Part shown: positions 18,019 to 28,597 of the stretch, one piece after another
Numbering within the stretch: position 1 is the stretch's first letter
Layout: every line of letters begins with the position of its first letter
From: Antarctobacter heliothermus
GTDB taxonomy: Bacteria; Pseudomonadota; Alphaproteobacteria; Rhodobacterales; Rhodobacteraceae
DNA: 52,610 nt
Assembly (NCBI RefSeq): GCF_900188425.1
Contig: NZ_FZON01000034.1
Coordinates: 1 to 52,610 of the forward strand
Direction: 5' to 3'
The notes under the pieces: generated by a model
The model's input: only the letters and a program-made list of their open reading frames with translations
What the model was told of the DNA's origin: nothing
Databases searched by the model: none
Made by a program: the position numbers and the translations under genes

Positions 18019-18900
18019 ATGGCCGTCCTCGTAGACGAAAATACCAAAGTCATCTGTCAGGGCCTCACCGGCTCGCAGGGCACTTTTCACACCGAACAAG
18101 CAATTGCCTACGGCACCAAGATGGTCGGGGGCGTGACCCCCGGCAAAGGTGGGCAAACCCATCTGGACCTGCCAGTCTTCAACTCAGTGCATGAGGCCAA
18201 GGCCGTGACCGAGGCGAACGCATCGGTGATCTATGTGCCGCCGCCCTTCGCAGGCGATTCAATCCTAGAGGCAATCGACGCCGAGATGGAGTTGATCATC
18301 TGCATCACCGAGGGCATCCCGGTGCTGGACATGATGAAGGTCAAGCGCGCGCTGGAAGGCAGCAAGAGCCGTCTGATCGGCCCGAACTGCCCCGGCGTCA
18401 TCACGCCTGACGCCTGCAAGATCGGCATCATGCCCGGTCACATCCACAAGCGTGGCAGCGTTGGCGTGGTGTCGCGTTCGGGCACGCTCACCTATGAGGC
18501 GGTCAAGCAGACGGCTGACATCGGTCTGGGCCAGTCGACGGCCGTTGGCATCGGTGGCGACCCGATCAAAGGGACCGAGCATATCGACGTGCTGGAGATG
18601 TTCCTGGCCGACGATGAGACTCAGTCGATCATCATGATCGGTGAGATCGGTGGCTCTGCCGAGGAAGAAGCGGCGCAGTTCCTGGCCGATGAGCGCAAGA
18701 AGGGCCGTTGGAAGCCGACGGCTGGCTTTATCGCGGGCCGCACCGCCCCTCCGGGACGTCGCATGGGCCACGCGGGCGCGATTGTTGCCGGCGGCAAAGG
18801 CGATGCAGAGAGCAAGATCGAAGCCATGAAAGAGGCAGGTATCGTGGTCGCTGACAGCCCTGCAACGCTGGGTGAGGCCGTTCTGAAGGCCATCGGCTAA
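18019..18900 (+). CDS. sucD: Succinyl-CoA synthetase α subunit
   Basis: 293 residues. [20 protein letters not shown] opens the CoA-binding Rossmann domain ([10 protein letters not shown]). [10 protein letters not shown] and the phospho-His in [10 protein letters not shown] are the catalytic marks. A 100-nt gap before it follows the sulfotransferase gene; GACAGGA lies upstream of the ATG. Confidence 0.97.
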   Translation: MAVLVDENTKVICQGLTGSQGTFHTEQAIAYGTKMVGGVTPGKGGQTHLDLPVFNSVHEAKAVTEANASVIYVPPPFAGDSILEAIDAEMELIICITEGIPVLDMMKVKRALEGSKSRLIGPNCPGVITPDACKIGIMPGHIHKRGSVGVVSRSGTLTYEAVKQTADIGLGQSTAVGIGGDPIKGTEHIDVLEMFLADDETQSIIMIGEIGGSAEEEAAQFLADERKKGRWKPTAGFIAGRTAPPGRRMGHAGAIVAGGKGDAESKIEAMKEAGIVVADSPATLGEAVLKAIG

Positions 18901-18904
18901 GGCA

Positions 18905-19606
18905 ATGGCGCGCCTGGTGCCCCTCCTTGCTGCTACTGCCGTCGCGCTGTCAGGCGCGGGGGCGGCGGCGTGGTGGCTGACGCAGTCCGGATCTGACGCA
19001 CCTGACACACCGCAGGGCGCCTTCATGGCGCTCTGCAACACGGCCATGCCGCTGGCAGAGGCAGATCCGCTGATCCGTCAGATCGGTTGGGTCTCGCTGG
19101 ATGCCACCGGACAGGACGCCCTTTTGGATGCCACCGGCACTTTTCACGTTGCCTCTCGTGTTGCCTTGGGCGGGCCGTTCGACGCCGAACAGGAACGCGC
19201 GGTCTATGACGCTCAGATCGCTGACATGCGCGAGGATCTGGCAAAAGACGGTGTCATGGCCTACGGTTTTGACGACGACGCCATGCTTGCCGTTTACAAC
19301 AGCGATGCAGACGGTCTGCCCAATACCGCCTTTTGCGCCCTGTTTATCGCCGACGAAGGCCAGAGCGACTGGTACTACAGGATGATCGACGCCTTTCCTT
19401 ATGTCACTCATGTACATGCTTGGGCCTCGTCCGTGTCAACTGACGGTCAACAACCGCGTCCCGGCCTGTGGGTCGCAACCCTGGCCCTGATCCGCAAGGA
19501 CGGCGGATCATCTGCGGAATGGCAGCAACTCACAGACATGCTGGGGGCAGAACCAAAGTACCGAACCCTGTCGCGCAATGGCTTTCGTGGGGAGTTGTCG
19601 AAATGA
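18905..19606 (+). CDS. Exported or membrane-anchored protein (hypothetical)
   Basis: 233 residues, 4 nt after sucD. The N-terminal helix (LVPLLAATAVALSGAGAAAWW) is a signal sequence or anchor. The rest is soluble, acidic, with two Cys (ALCNTAM, AFCALFI) and WYYRMIDAFPYVTHVHAW. No family is recognised. It may be a periplasmic accessory protein that simply travels with suc in this group. Confidence 0.7.
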   Translation: MARLVPLLAATAVALSGAGAAAWWLTQSGSDAPDTPQGAFMALCNTAMPLAEADPLIRQIGWVSLDATGQDALLDATGTFHVASRVALGGPFDAEQERAVYDAQIADMREDLAKDGVMAYGFDDDAMLAVYNSDADGLPNTAFCALFIADEGQSDWYYRMIDAFPYVTHVHAWASSVSTDGQQPRPGLWVATLALIRKDGGSSAEWQQLTDMLGAEPKYRTLSRNGFRGELSK

Positions 19607-19708
19607 CCTGCTCACCTGTTGGCTTGTCTCCTCCGTCCGTGTCCCGATGTTTGCTGACACGTTGATCAGAACCCATCCCCCCATGCCCTTCTTCGAAAGG
19701 CCAGCCTC

Positions 19709-22681
19709 ATGAACGACCAAAGCCCCAACGACCTCTTCCACGCCTCCAGTTTCATGCAGGGGCACAACGCGGAATACCTCGAACAGATGTACGCCCGCTA
19801 TGCCGCCGATCCGAACGCGGTCGATGACGCATGGGCGGCGTTCTTCAGCCAGCTTGGCGATGCCGAGATGGACGTGCAGAAAGAGGCGCAAGGCCCCTCT
19901 TGGGCGCGCAAGGACTGGCCGCCGCAGCCCGACGACGATCTGACCGGCGCGCTGACCGGCGAATGGCCGATGCCCGCCGTTCCGGCAGAGGCCAAAGGGG
20001 CCGCCAAGAAGATCAAGGACAAGGCCGAGGCCAAGGGCGTCACCGTCAGCGACGAGGCGATCCAGCGCGCCGTTCTGGACAGCATCCGCGCGTTGATGAT
20101 CATCCGCGCCTTTCGCATCCGGGGCCATCTGGCCGCCGATCTGGACCCGCTGGGCCTGCGCGATACGTCGAACCACCCGGAACTGGACCCGAAAAGCTAT
20201 GGCTTTACCGAAGGGGACATGGACCGGCCGATCTTTATCGACAACGTGCTGGGCCTGCAGATCGCCTCGCTGCGCGAGATCCTGTCGATCGTGAAACGCA
20301 CCTACTGCGGCACCTTTGCGTTGCAGTACATGCATATTTCCGACCCCGAGCAGGCCAGCTGGCTGAAAGAGCGGATCGAGGGCTTTGGCAAAGAGGTCAA
20401 GTTCACCCGCGAAGGCCGCAAGGCGATCCTGAACAAGATGGTCGAGGCCGAGGGTTTCGAGAAGTTCCTGCATGTGAAATACATGGGCACCAAGCGGTTC
20501 GGCCTTGATGGCGGCGAAAGCCTGATCCCCGCGATGGAACAGATCATCAAGCGCGGCGGCAATCTGGGCATCAAGGAAATCATCATCGGGATGCCGCACC
20601 GCGGTCGTCTGTCGGTGCTGGCGAACGTGATGGGCAAACCCTACAAGGCGATCTTCAACGAATTTCAGGGCGGCAGCTTCAAACCTGAGGATGTCGATGG
20701 CTCTGGTGATGTGAAATACCACCTCGGCGCATCGTCCGACCGTGAGTTTGACGGCAACAGCGTCCACCTCTCGCTGACCGCCAACCCCAGCCACCTGGAG
20801 GCGGTGAACCCGGTGGTTCTGGGCAAGGTCCGCGCCAAGCAGGACCAGTTCAATGATGCCAGCCGCACGCAGGTCATGCCGATCCTGCTGCACGGCGACG
20901 CGGCCTTTGCCGGTCAGGGTGTCGTGGCCGAATGTTTCGCCCTGTCGGGTCTGCGCGGCCACCGCACCGGCGGCACCATGCACATCGTGGTGAACAACCA
21001 GATTGGGTTCACCACCGCGCCGCACTTTTCGCGCTCGTCACCCTATCCCACCGACAACGCGCTGGTGGTTGAGGCACCGATTTTCCACGTCAACGGAGAC
21101 GACCCCGAGGCCGTGGTGCACGCCGCCAAGGTCGCGACCGAGTTCCGCCAGAAGTTCGGCAAGGACGTGGTGCTGGATATCTTCTGCTACCGCCGGTTTG
21201 GTCACAACGAGGGCGATGAGCCCATGTTCACCAACCCGATCATGTACAACCAGATCAAGAAGCATAAGACCACGCTGACCCTGTACACCGAACGTCTGGT
21301 CAAGGACGGGCTGATCCCCGAAGGCGAGATCGAGGACATGAAGGCCGCGTTTCAGGCGCAGCTGAATGAGGAATTCGAGGCTGGCAAGGTCTACCGCCCC
21401 AACAAGGCGGACTGGCTGGATGGCCGCTGGTCGCATCTCGACAAGCAGAAAGAGGGCAAATACCAGCGCGGCAAGACCTCATTATCCAAAGAGGCCATGC
21501 AGGACATCGGCAATGCGCTGACGCGGGTGCCGGACGGCTTTCCGATCCACCGCACGGTGGGCCGCCTGATCGAAACACGGGCCAAGATGTTCGAGACCGG
21601 CGAAGGGTTCGACTGGGCCACGGCGGAATCGCTGGCCTTTGGGTCGCTGCAACTCGAAGGGTATCCGGTGCGTCTGTCCGGGCAGGACAGCACGCGCGGT
21701 ACGTTCTCGCAGCGGCATTCGGCCTTTATCAACCAAGAGACGGAAGAGCGCTATTATCCGCTCAACAACATCCGTGAGGGCCAGGCCCGCTATGAGGTGA
21801 TCGACTCTGCGCTGTCGGAATACGCTGTGCTGGGCTTTGAATACGGCTATTCGCTGGCGGAACCCAACGCGCTGACCCTGTGGGAGGCGCAGTTTGGTGA
21901 CTTTGCCAACGGCGCGCAGATCATGTTCGACCAGTTCATCTCTTCGGGTGAATCGAAATGGCTGCGGATGTCGGGCCTTGTCTGCCTGTTGCCGCACGGG
22001 TTCGAGGGCCAGGGGCCGGAACACTCCTCCGCGCGTCTGGAGCGGTTCCTGCAAGCCTGCGGTCAGGACAACTGGATCGTGGCGAACTGTTCGACGCCCG
22101 CCAACTATTTCCACATCATGCGCCGCCAGCTGCACCGGACCTTCCGCAAGCCGCTGATCCTGATGACGCCCAAGTCGCTGCTCAGGCACAAACTGTGCGT
22201 CTCGACCGCCAAGGATTTCACCGGCGGGTCGTCATTCCACCGCGTCCTTTGGGACAGCGCGGAATCCGGCGAGTCCGACACCAAGCTGGTGGCCGACGAC
22301 AAGATCAAGCGGGTGGTGATGTGTTCGGGCAAAGTCTACTACGACCTGCTCGAGGAACGCGACGCGCGCGGCATCACCGATGTCTACCTGCTGCGGGTCG
22401 AACAGTTCTACCCCTTCCCGGCGATCAGTCTGGTCAAGGAGCTGGAACGCTTCAAGCAGGCCGAGATGCTGTGGTGTCAGGAAGAGCCCAAGAACCAGGG
22501 TGCCTGGAGCTTTATCGAGCCCAATATCGAATGGGTGCTTGGCCGTATCAAGGCCGACCACCCGCGCCCGCGTTACGTGGGCCGCGCCACATCGGCCAGC
22601 CCTGCGACGGGTCTGGCCAGCATGCACAAAGCACAGCAAGAGGCGCTCGTGAACGAAGCGCTGACGATGGAAGGAAACTGA
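19709..22681 (+). CDS. sucA: 2-oxoglutarate dehydrogenase E1
   Basis: 990 residues. ThDP-dependent decarboxylation of 2-oxoglutarate. The N-terminal helix ([20 protein letters not shown]) is the E2-docking segment. [20 protein letters not shown] and the ThDP motif region [18 protein letters not shown] are typical. [20 protein letters not shown] marks the pyrimidine domain. Length and all blocks match normal OdhA. A GAAAGG Shine-Dalgarno precedes the ATG. Confidence 0.98.
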   Translation: MNDQSPNDLFHASSFMQGHNAEYLEQMYARYAADPNAVDDAWAAFFSQLGDAEMDVQKEAQGPSWARKDWPPQPDDDLTGALTGEWPMPAVPAEAKGAAKKIKDKAEAKGVTVSDEAIQRAVLDSIRALMIIRAFRIRGHLAADLDPLGLRDTSNHPELDPKSYGFTEGDMDRPIFIDNVLGLQIASLREILSIVKRTYCGTFALQYMHISDPEQASWLKERIEGFGKEVKFTREGRKAILNKMVEAEGFEKFLHVKYMGTKRFGLDGGESLIPAMEQIIKRGGNLGIKEIIIGMPHRGRLSVLANVMGKPYKAIFNEFQGGSFKPEDVDGSGDVKYHLGASSDREFDGNSVHLSLTANPSHLEAVNPVVLGKVRAKQDQFNDASRTQVMPILLHGDAAFAGQGVVAECFALSGLRGHRTGGTMHIVVNNQIGFTTAPHFSRSSPYPTDNALVVEAPIFHVNGDDPEAVVHAAKVATEFRQKFGKDVVLDIFCYRRFGHNEGDEPMFTNPIMYNQIKKHKTTLTLYTERLVKDGLIPEGEIEDMKAAFQAQLNEEFEAGKVYRPNKADWLDGRWSHLDKQKEGKYQRGKTSLSKEAMQDIGNALTRVPDGFPIHRTVGRLIETRAKMFETGEGFDWATAESLAFGSLQLEGYPVRLSGQDSTRGTFSQRHSAFINQETEERYYPLNNIREGQARYEVIDSALSEYAVLGFEYGYSLAEPNALTLWEAQFGDFANGAQIMFDQFISSGESKWLRMSGLVCLLPHGFEGQGPEHSSARLERFLQACGQDNWIVANCSTPANYFHIMRRQLHRTFRKPLILMTPKSLLRHKLCVSTAKDFTGGSSFHRVLWDSAESGESDTKLVADDKIKRVVMCSGKVYYDLLEERDARGITDVYLLRVEQFYPFPAISLVKELERFKQAEMLWCQEEPKNQGAWSFIEPNIEWVLGRIKADHPRPRYVGRATSASPATGLASMHKAQQEALVNEALTMEGN

Positions 22682-22685
22682 GATC

Positions 22686-24221
22686 ATGACCGAAGTGCGT
22701 GTTCCCACGCTTGGGGAATCGGTGACCGAAGCAACGGTCGCAACCTGGTTCAAAAAGCCCGGCGATGCCGTGGCGGTGGACGAAATGCTCTGCGAACTGG
22801 AGACTGACAAGGTCACGGTCGAGGTGCCCTCGCCCATTGCCGGCACCCTGTCGGACATTGTGGCCGCAGAGGGAGAGACGGTTGGCGTGGACGCCTTGCT
22901 TGCCAATATCTCCGAGGGGGACAGCGGATCGGATGCCGCGCCCAAACCCAAGGCAAAAGACGCCTCTGCCGACGCTCCCAAGGCGGATGCGGACGCAGGA
23001 GGGGCCAGCGTTGACGTCATGGTGCCCACGCTGGGCGAATCCGTGACAGAGGCGACCGTTTCCACATGGTTCAAGAAGGTCGGCGATCAGGTCGCGCAGG
23101 ACGAAATGCTGTGTGAGCTGGAAACCGACAAGGTGTCTGTCGAGGTGCCCGCCCCAGCCGCAGGCACGTTGACAGAGATCATCGCCAACGAAGGCGACAC
23201 CGTGCAGGCCGACGCCAAGCTGGCGGTTCTGTCCTCGGGCGGCGGTGCCGCGCAGGCAGCCAAATCAGAGGCTGCGGGCGGCACTCAGTACCATACCCCG
23301 GCCGCGGGCAATGGCGGTCCGGGCAAGGACATCAAGGACGGTCCCGCCGCTGAAAAAGCGATGGCAAAGGCCGGGGTCCAGCGCGACGCCGTGACCGGAA
23401 CCGGCCGCGATGGCCGCGCGACAAAATCCGATGTCGCCGCCGCCGTGGCCGCCGCCAGCGCCGCGCCCAAATCTGCGGCCCCGGCCTCTGCACCGCGCGC
23501 GCCGGTCCCCGCCGACGATGCCGCGCGTGAGGAACGGGTCAAGATGACCCGCCTGCGCCAGACCATCGCCCGCCGTCTCAAGGACGCGCAGAATGCCGCC
23601 GCGATCCTGACCACCTACAATGAGGTGGACATGACGGAAACGATGGCGCTGCGGAAGGAATACAAGGATCTGTTCGAGAAGAAGCACGGCGCGCGCCTTG
23701 GCTTTATGTCCTTCTTCACCAAGGCCTGCTGCCATGCGCTGAAAGAAGTGCCGGAAGTGAACGCCGAGATCGACGGCACTGACATTGTCTACAAGAACTT
23801 TGTCCACATGGGCATCGCGGCGGGCACGCCGCAGGGTCTGGTGGTTCCGGTTATCCGCGACGCCGACAAGATGTCCTTTGCCGAGATCGAAAAGGCGATT
23901 GCCGAAAAGGGCAAGCGCGCCCGCGACGGCAAACTGTCGATGGCGGAAATGCAGGGCGGCACCTTTACCATCTCGAACGGTGGTGTTTACGGCTCGCTCA
24001 TGTCCTCGCCGATCCTCAACCCGCCGCAGTCCGGTATTCTTGGCATGCACAAGATCCAGGACCGCCCTATGGTCATCAACGGTGAGATCAAGATCCGCCC
24101 GATGATGTATCTGGCCCTGTCCTACGATCACCGCATCGTCGACGGCAAAGGCGCTGTGACCTTCCTTGTGCGGGTCAAAGAGGCGCTGGAAGATCCACGC
24201 CGGTTGCTGATGGATCTGTGA
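22686..24221 (+). CDS. sucB: 2-oxoglutarate dehydrogenase E2 (dihydrolipoyl succinyltransferase)
   Basis: 511 residues with two lipoyl domains in tandem (about 2–77 and 109–184); each has ELETDKV with lipoyl Lys at about 42 and 149. Then a Pro/Ala linker, an E1/E3-binding domain ([20 protein letters not shown]) and the catalytic core ending [12 protein letters not shown] with the active His. Many SucB proteins have a single lipoyl domain, so the duplication is notable but occurs in relatives. Starts 4 nt after sucA. Confidence 0.97.
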   Translation: MTEVRVPTLGESVTEATVATWFKKPGDAVAVDEMLCELETDKVTVEVPSPIAGTLSDIVAAEGETVGVDALLANISEGDSGSDAAPKPKAKDASADAPKADADAGGASVDVMVPTLGESVTEATVSTWFKKVGDQVAQDEMLCELETDKVSVEVPAPAAGTLTEIIANEGDTVQADAKLAVLSSGGGAAQAAKSEAAGGTQYHTPAAGNGGPGKDIKDGPAAEKAMAKAGVQRDAVTGTGRDGRATKSDVAAAVAAASAAPKSAAPASAPRAPVPADDAAREERVKMTRLRQTIARRLKDAQNAAAILTTYNEVDMTETMALRKEYKDLFEKKHGARLGFMSFFTKACCHALKEVPEVNAEIDGTDIVYKNFVHMGIAAGTPQGLVVPVIRDADKMSFAEIEKAIAEKGKRARDGKLSMAEMQGGTFTISNGGVYGSLMSSPILNPPQSGILGMHKIQDRPMVINGEIKIRPMMYLALSYDHRIVDGKGAVTFLVRVKEALEDPRRLLMDL

Positions 24222-24232
24222 TTCTTTTCGAG

Positions 24233-24255
24233 GGCCGGGCTGAAGCCCGGCCTAC
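24233..24255. repeat. Hairpin ending in CTAC after sucB
   Basis: GGCCGGGC–TGAA–GCCCGGCC (24233–24252) followed by CTAC. Same design as 1393–1414. It lies 12 nt after the sucB stop and may protect the transcript end or partly terminate before the glycosyltransferase gene. Confidence 0.55.
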
Positions 24256-24324
24256 GCCTGCTTATTGAACAGGTGCGCAGTCATTGCGCACCTTGCCCAC
24301 CTCACCGAATTGCGCCCGTCCCTC

Positions 24325-25323
24325 ATGAGCGATGCCCAAGACAAAACGTCCTATGCGCGGCGCATCGCCCTTGCCGCCTGTATGCGCAACGAAGGCATCT
24401 TTGTGCTGGAATGGCTGGCGCATCACCGCGCGCTTGGCTTTGACCCGGTGATCGTTGTCACGAACGACATCACCGATGGCTCTGACACGCTGCTGGATGC
24501 GCTTGCCGCCAAGGGGCTTGTCACCCATATCGCGCAGACCGTGCCCGCAGGGGCCGCGCCACAGGACAGCGGCATGGACCGTGTCCTGCGCCATGCCCGC
24601 GACAGGGGCATCAGCCATATCCTGCACATCGACAGTGACGAATTTCTGGCCCTGCTGGACGGCTCTTTGGCTGACTTGATGACGCGCACAGAACAGGCCG
24701 ATGTGGTCGCCGTTCCGTGGCGGGCGTTTGGGGATTCAGGCGTCACGCACTGGTCCCCCGGCGATCTGGTGACAGAGCGGAACACCCATGCCGAAGCCGC
24801 CCCCGTGCCGCGTGAGACCAAGACCAAATGCCTGTTCCGGGTGGCCAGCTTTGCCCGCGCCACCGATCACAATCCGCTGGACCCGCAGGTGGATGACCCG
24901 GTGGTGATGACCCCGGACGCCGAACTGTTGGACAACCGCACGCTGTATAACGCCAAGAGCGCGCGCTTTCGCCCGCACTACATTGCCGCCCGTCCGAAGA
25001 CCGCGCAATTGTTTCACTACGCGATACGGGCGCAAGATTGTTTCCTGATGAAGAACGATCGTGGCGACGGCCAAGGCCGACAGGGCGAGGCCAAATACCA
25101 CCTGAACAGCGCGTGGCACCGCAAGGCAAACCGCAACGAGGTTGAAGAGCGCGCTTTGGCCGACTGCGCGCCTGCGCTGCGCAAGACCCTGGCAGAGTGG
25201 CGCGCCGACCCGGCTATCGCCAAGGCCGAAAAAGCCTGTCAGGACTGGTTCATCGCCCGCCGCGCGCAGTTGCTGACGCCGGAAAACCGGGCGGCGTGGA
25301 CCCGTGGAAAGGTGAGTATATGA
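24325..25323 (+). CDS. Glycosyltransferase family 2-like protein in the suc operon
   Basis: 332 residues from ATG 24325 (MSDAQDKTSYARRIALAACM). The GT-A fold is marked by MRNEGIFVLEWLAHHRALG and the DxD motif in ILHIDSDEFLAL (about 99–110). The related Glyco_tranf_2_4 group transfers sugars in surface glycans. Basic C-terminal half, no membrane helix. No Shine-Dalgarno is obvious; a start at 24265 is possible. It sits between sucB and lpd, not a usual place for such a gene. Confidence 0.78.
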   Translation: MSDAQDKTSYARRIALAACMRNEGIFVLEWLAHHRALGFDPVIVVTNDITDGSDTLLDALAAKGLVTHIAQTVPAGAAPQDSGMDRVLRHARDRGISHILHIDSDEFLALLDGSLADLMTRTEQADVVAVPWRAFGDSGVTHWSPGDLVTERNTHAEAAPVPRETKTKCLFRVASFARATDHNPLDPQVDDPVVMTPDAELLDNRTLYNAKSARFRPHYIAARPKTAQLFHYAIRAQDCFLMKNDRGDGQGRQGEAKYHLNSAWHRKANRNEVEERALADCAPALRKTLAEWRADPAIAKAEKACQDWFIARRAQLLTPENRAAWTRGKVSI

Positions 25324-25387
25324 CCACTGTGACACCGTATGATGCCAACCATGAGGTCCCGGGTCCGGCCCGGGACGGGGGGATGCT

Positions 25388-25798
25388 ATGACCCCCGAAC
25401 TGACGGCCCTCACCCTCGCCGCGCTGTTGCAGGTGGTGCAATATGTGCTGATGTCGGTGCCCGCCAATCTGGAACTGGGTCCGGGCAAGACCATGAGCCC
25501 GCGCGACCGCGCCCGGCTGGGCGGATCGCTAGAGGACCAACTGTCACCGAAAACCGCGCGGCTGGTGCGGGCGCTGAACAATCACTTTGAAGGGCTTATC
25601 CTGTTTTCGATCGCCGTCTTCGTGATTACCTTTTCGGATCAGGGCACCGGGATCACCGCAGCCCTGTCCTTTGTCTATCTGCTGGCCCGCCTGCTGTATG
25701 TCCCGGCCTATTACTTTGGCTGGACGCCGTGGCGGTCGCTGATCTGGCTGGTGGGCTTTGGTGCCACCGCCCTCTTGCTTTTGCTGGCTTTGATATGA
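25388..25798 (+). CDS. MAPEG family membrane protein
   Basis: 136 residues with four membrane helices. NLELGPGKTMSPRDRARLGG and LVRALNNHFEGLILFSIAV are the MAPEG core (membrane-associated eicosanoid and glutathione metabolism fold); ARLLYVPAYYFGW is the third-helix signature. Bacterial members are mostly of unknown function, some glutathione transferases. Between the glycosyltransferase and lpd genes on the same strand. Confidence 0.85.
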   Translation: MTPELTALTLAALLQVVQYVLMSVPANLELGPGKTMSPRDRARLGGSLEDQLSPKTARLVRALNNHFEGLILFSIAVFVITFSDQGTGITAALSFVYLLARLLYVPAYYFGWTPWRSLIWLVGFGATALLLLLALI

Positions 25799-25914
25799 GC
25801 CTTTGGAATCGCGCCACACCCTGCCCTGACCGGGCTGACCATACCTATGCGGAGTCTGCCCCTTGCAGACGGGGGCAGCGCCCCCTTCGCCGCTGACAAC
25901 GAAAGGAACATACC

Positions 25915-27309
25915 TTGGCACAATACGATCTTATCGTCATCGGTTCTGGCCCCGGCGGTTATGTGGCCGCAATCCGCGCCGCCCAACTGGGGCTGAAGAC
26001 CGCCTGCGTCGAAGGCCGTGACACTCTGGGCGGCACCTGTCTGAACATCGGCTGCATCCCGTCCAAGGCGCTGCTGCACGCGACCCATTCGCTGCACGAG
26101 GCAGAGCACAACTTTGCCAAGATGGGTCTGAAGGGCAAGTCGCCGTCGGTCGATTGGGACCAGATGAAGGCCTACAAGGACGACGTTGTCGGTCAGAACA
26201 CCAAGGGGATCGAGTTCCTGTTCAAGAAGAACAAGGTCGACTGGCTCAAGGGTTGGGGATCCATCCCCGAGGCGGGCAAGGTCAAGGTGGGCGATGAGGT
26301 CCATGACGCCAAGAACATCATCATCGCCTCGGGGTCAGAGCCGTCGTCGGTGCCGGGCGCCGAGGTGACGATTGACGAAAAGATCGTCGTGACCTCGACC
26401 GGGGCGCTGGATCTGCCGAAGGTGCCGAAGAAGATGGTTGTGATCGGCGCCGGTGTGATCGGGCTGGAAATGGGGTCCGTCTACAAGCGTCTGGGGACCG
26501 AGGTGCATGTGATCGAGTTCCTCGATCATATCACGCCGGGCATGGATGGCGACATGCAGAAGGGTCTGCTGAAAATCCTCAAGAAGCAGGGGATGGAGTT
26601 CACTCTGGGTGCGGCGGTGTCCAAGGTCGAGACGCTGAAGACCAAGGCCAAGGTGACCTACAAGCTGCGCAAGGATGACAGTGAACACACCGTGGATGCG
26701 GATGTGGTTCTGGTGGCGACAGGTCGCAAACCCTACACCGACGGGCTGGGACTGGACGCGCTCGGGGTCGAGATGAGCCAGCGCGGCCAGATCAAGACCG
26801 ACGGCAAGTGGCGCACCAATGTGCCCGGCATCTACGCCATTGGCGACGCCATTGACGGCCCGATGCTGGCGCACAAGGCCGAGGATGAGGGCATGGCCGC
26901 CGCCGAGGTGATCGCGGGTCGACACGGCCATGTGAACTATGGCGTGATCCCCGGCGTGATCTACACCACGCCCGAAGTCGCCTCTGTCGGGAAGACCGAA
27001 GAGCAACTGAAGGAAGAGGGCGTTTCCTACAAGGTTGGCAAGTTCTCATTCATGGGGAACGGCCGGGCCAAGGCCGTGTTCCAGGGCGACGGGTTCGTCA
27101 AGCTGTTGGCGGACAAGGAAACGGACCGCATTCTGGGCTGTCACATCATCGGCCCGGCGGCGGGCGATCTGATCCACGAGATCTGTGTCGGCATGGAATT
27201 CGGAGCCTCTGCCGAGGATATCGCGCTGACCTGTCACGCGCATCCGACGTTCTCGGAAGCGGTGCGTGAGGCGGCGTTGGCCTGTGGTGACGGCGCGATC
27301 CATATGTAA
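25915..27309 (+). CDS. lpdA: Dihydrolipoyl dehydrogenase (E3)
   Basis: 464 residues. It reoxidises lipoyl groups of SucB with FAD and [14 protein letters not shown] (about 9–19) binds [16 protein letters not shown] holds the redox Cys pair (42, 47); [16 protein letters not shown] binds [16 protein letters not shown] has the catalytic His-Glu. The start is TTG 25915 with GAAAGGA upstream; no ATG fits the N-terminus [12 protein letters not shown]. The weak start codon may lower E3 output relative to E1/E2. Confidence 0.96.
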   Translation: MAQYDLIVIGSGPGGYVAAIRAAQLGLKTACVEGRDTLGGTCLNIGCIPSKALLHATHSLHEAEHNFAKMGLKGKSPSVDWDQMKAYKDDVVGQNTKGIEFLFKKNKVDWLKGWGSIPEAGKVKVGDEVHDAKNIIIASGSEPSSVPGAEVTIDEKIVVTSTGALDLPKVPKKMVVIGAGVIGLEMGSVYKRLGTEVHVIEFLDHITPGMDGDMQKGLLKILKKQGMEFTLGAAVSKVETLKTKAKVTYKLRKDDSEHTVDADVVLVATGRKPYTDGLGLDALGVEMSQRGQIKTDGKWRTNVPGIYAIGDAIDGPMLAHKAEDEGMAAAEVIAGRHGHVNYGVIPGVIYTTPEVASVGKTEEQLKEEGVSYKVGKFSFMGNGRAKAVFQGDGFVKLLADKETDRILGCHIIGPAAGDLIHEICVGMEFGASAEDIALTCHAHPTFSEAVREAALACGDGAIHM

Positions 27310-27361
27310 GCCAGCGTGGGCGGTGGGGGCCGAGCGGGGGTTTCACTCCCCCGCACCCCCG

Positions 27362-27391
27362 TGGGGTATTTTTGCAGAAAAGAAGCTGGGG
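27362..27391 (+). repeat. Short repeat GTATTTTT…AAGAAGCTGGGG, copy 1
   Basis: GGGGTATTTTTGCAGAAAAG followed by AAGCTGGGG. A second copy is at 49228–49256 on the minus strand; about 22 of 29 positions agree, with TATTTTT and AAGAAGCTGGGG identical. Both sit upstream of a gene start. Confidence 0.6.
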
Positions 27392-27456
27392 ACGAACGTG
27401 TTTTTCAGGATTTTCGCCCCATCGCTGCGCAAACCGGATGCTGGGCAGAGGTCTTG

Positions 27457-27984
27457 GTGAACAAGATCATCCTGAGTGCCATCGTCGTCGTTGGCGGAGC
27501 TGTCGGCTACATGGCCGGGGGGCTGATATGGGCCCCGCCGCCCAGAGACAAGAGGATTGCAACCCTGTTCGAAGAGGTCTGCGTCACGCAGGCGTTTGGT
27601 GAGGAATTGGCGACACCCCCCTATCGGGGACTGGTGCGGATAAAGTCCTTTGAGGGCATGCGCATGTGGGTCGACCCGGTGTCGGCCAGTTTCCTGGAAA
27701 TGTCCGACGCCCGGTGCGAGATCATGACCCATGACCCCAATGCGCTGAGCCGCAGAGACGCGGAGAAACTGGCTGCGCGGATCGAACCGATCGTTTTGGA
27801 CAGTTTTCCCGATCTGGCGTTTGATCCAGACGTGACCTTGGGTGACGGCACGGTTTCACGCGGCTGGATGCGCGGTGAGGCCTTTACCAATGAGCGACGG
27901 GGCGTGGTTTTCTTTGCCTATCCCGAGATGGAGGACGGTGCGGGCAGCTCTTTGACCCTCTTTTATCCCGACCCGCCGGACTGA
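27457..27984 (+). CDS. Membrane-anchored protein (hypothetical)
   Basis: 175 residues if it starts at GTG 27457 (AGAGG 5 nt upstream); the frame is open further upstream but crosses a repeat. One N-terminal membrane helix (KIILSAIVVVGGAVGYMAGG) then a periplasmic domain with two Cys (VCVTQ, RCEIM) and VFFAYPEMED. No family recognised. Confidence 0.65.
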   Translation: MNKIILSAIVVVGGAVGYMAGGLIWAPPPRDKRIATLFEEVCVTQAFGEELATPPYRGLVRIKSFEGMRMWVDPVSASFLEMSDARCEIMTHDPNALSRRDAEKLAARIEPIVLDSFPDLAFDPDVTLGDGTVSRGWMRGEAFTNERRGVVFFAYPEMEDGAGSSLTLFYPDPPD

Positions 27985-27991
27985 GCGGCGA

Positions 27992-28597
27992 CTACCACAT
28001 CCTGGGTTTGGCGGATTCCGGATAGGTGCGGTCGTAGTCCTTGCCGCCGTGTGCGCCGTTTGACATGTCGGCGAGGATTTCGCCGCTTCTTGGCAGGCCC
28101 TCGGAAATGTCGCCGCAAGTCCAGAGGGCGGAGCGCATCAGCGCCTTGGCGCATTGGGTGTAGACCTCTGCCACCTCGATCACGATGACCGTGGCGGGCA
28201 GCTTTTCGCCCTTGGCAAAGCTCTGGCGCAGTTCGGCATCGTCGGTCAGGTACGCGCGGCCATTGACGCGCACAGTGGTGTTGGTTCCCGGCACCAGGAA
28301 CAGCATCGCCGCGCGCCCGTCCTGTACGATGTCGCGCAGGCAATCCAGACGGTTGTTGCCCCACCAGTCGGGCATCATCAGCGTCGTTTCATCGCTCACG
28401 CGCACCACCGGGCCGTCATCGCCGCGCGGCGAGCCGTGCACGCCCTCTGGCCCCACGGTGGACAATACAGCAAAGCGTGCGCCCTCTATCCAGCGGCGAT
28501 AGAGCGGTGTCAGGTGAGTGGCGACCTTGCTGAGCGACGCGGGCACAGGGGCGCCATACAGCGCGTGCAGATCATCGAGTGTTTCAAGCCTTCGCAT
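27992..28597 (-). CDS. FMN-binding pyridoxamine 5'-phosphate oxidase-like protein
   Basis: 201 residues, split-barrel fold of the MSMEG_1061/PNPOx-like type. FAVLSTVGPEGVHGSPRGDDG and TLMMPDWWGNNRLD are the flavin-site blocks, and AMLFLVPGTNTTVRVNGRAY follows. Probably an F420/FMN-dependent reductase or oxidase of unknown substrate. Its start overlaps the plsC 3' end by 14 nt, so the two are co-transcribed. Confidence 0.82.
   Translation of the reverse strand: MRRLETLDDLHALYGAPVPASLSKVATHLTPLYRRWIEGARFAVLSTVGPEGVHGSPRGDDGPVVRVSDETTLMMPDWWGNNRLDCLRDIVQDGRAAMLFLVPGTNTTVRVNGRAYLTDDAELRQSFAKGEKLPATVIVIEVAEVYTQCAKALMRSALWTCGDISEGLPRSGEILADMSNGAHGGKDYDRTYPESAKPRMW

Noticed and set aside
19508-21025. 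Minus-strand open frame of 505 codons opposite sucA
   Set aside because: Shadow frame; sucA is certain on the plus strand.
25320-25391. 23-codon frame overlapping the glycosyltransferase stop (ATGA) and ending at the MAPEG start
   Set aside because: It covers a GC hairpin (GTCCCGGG…CCCGGGAC), has no Shine-Dalgarno and a Gly/Pro-rich product; coupling is possible but not supported.
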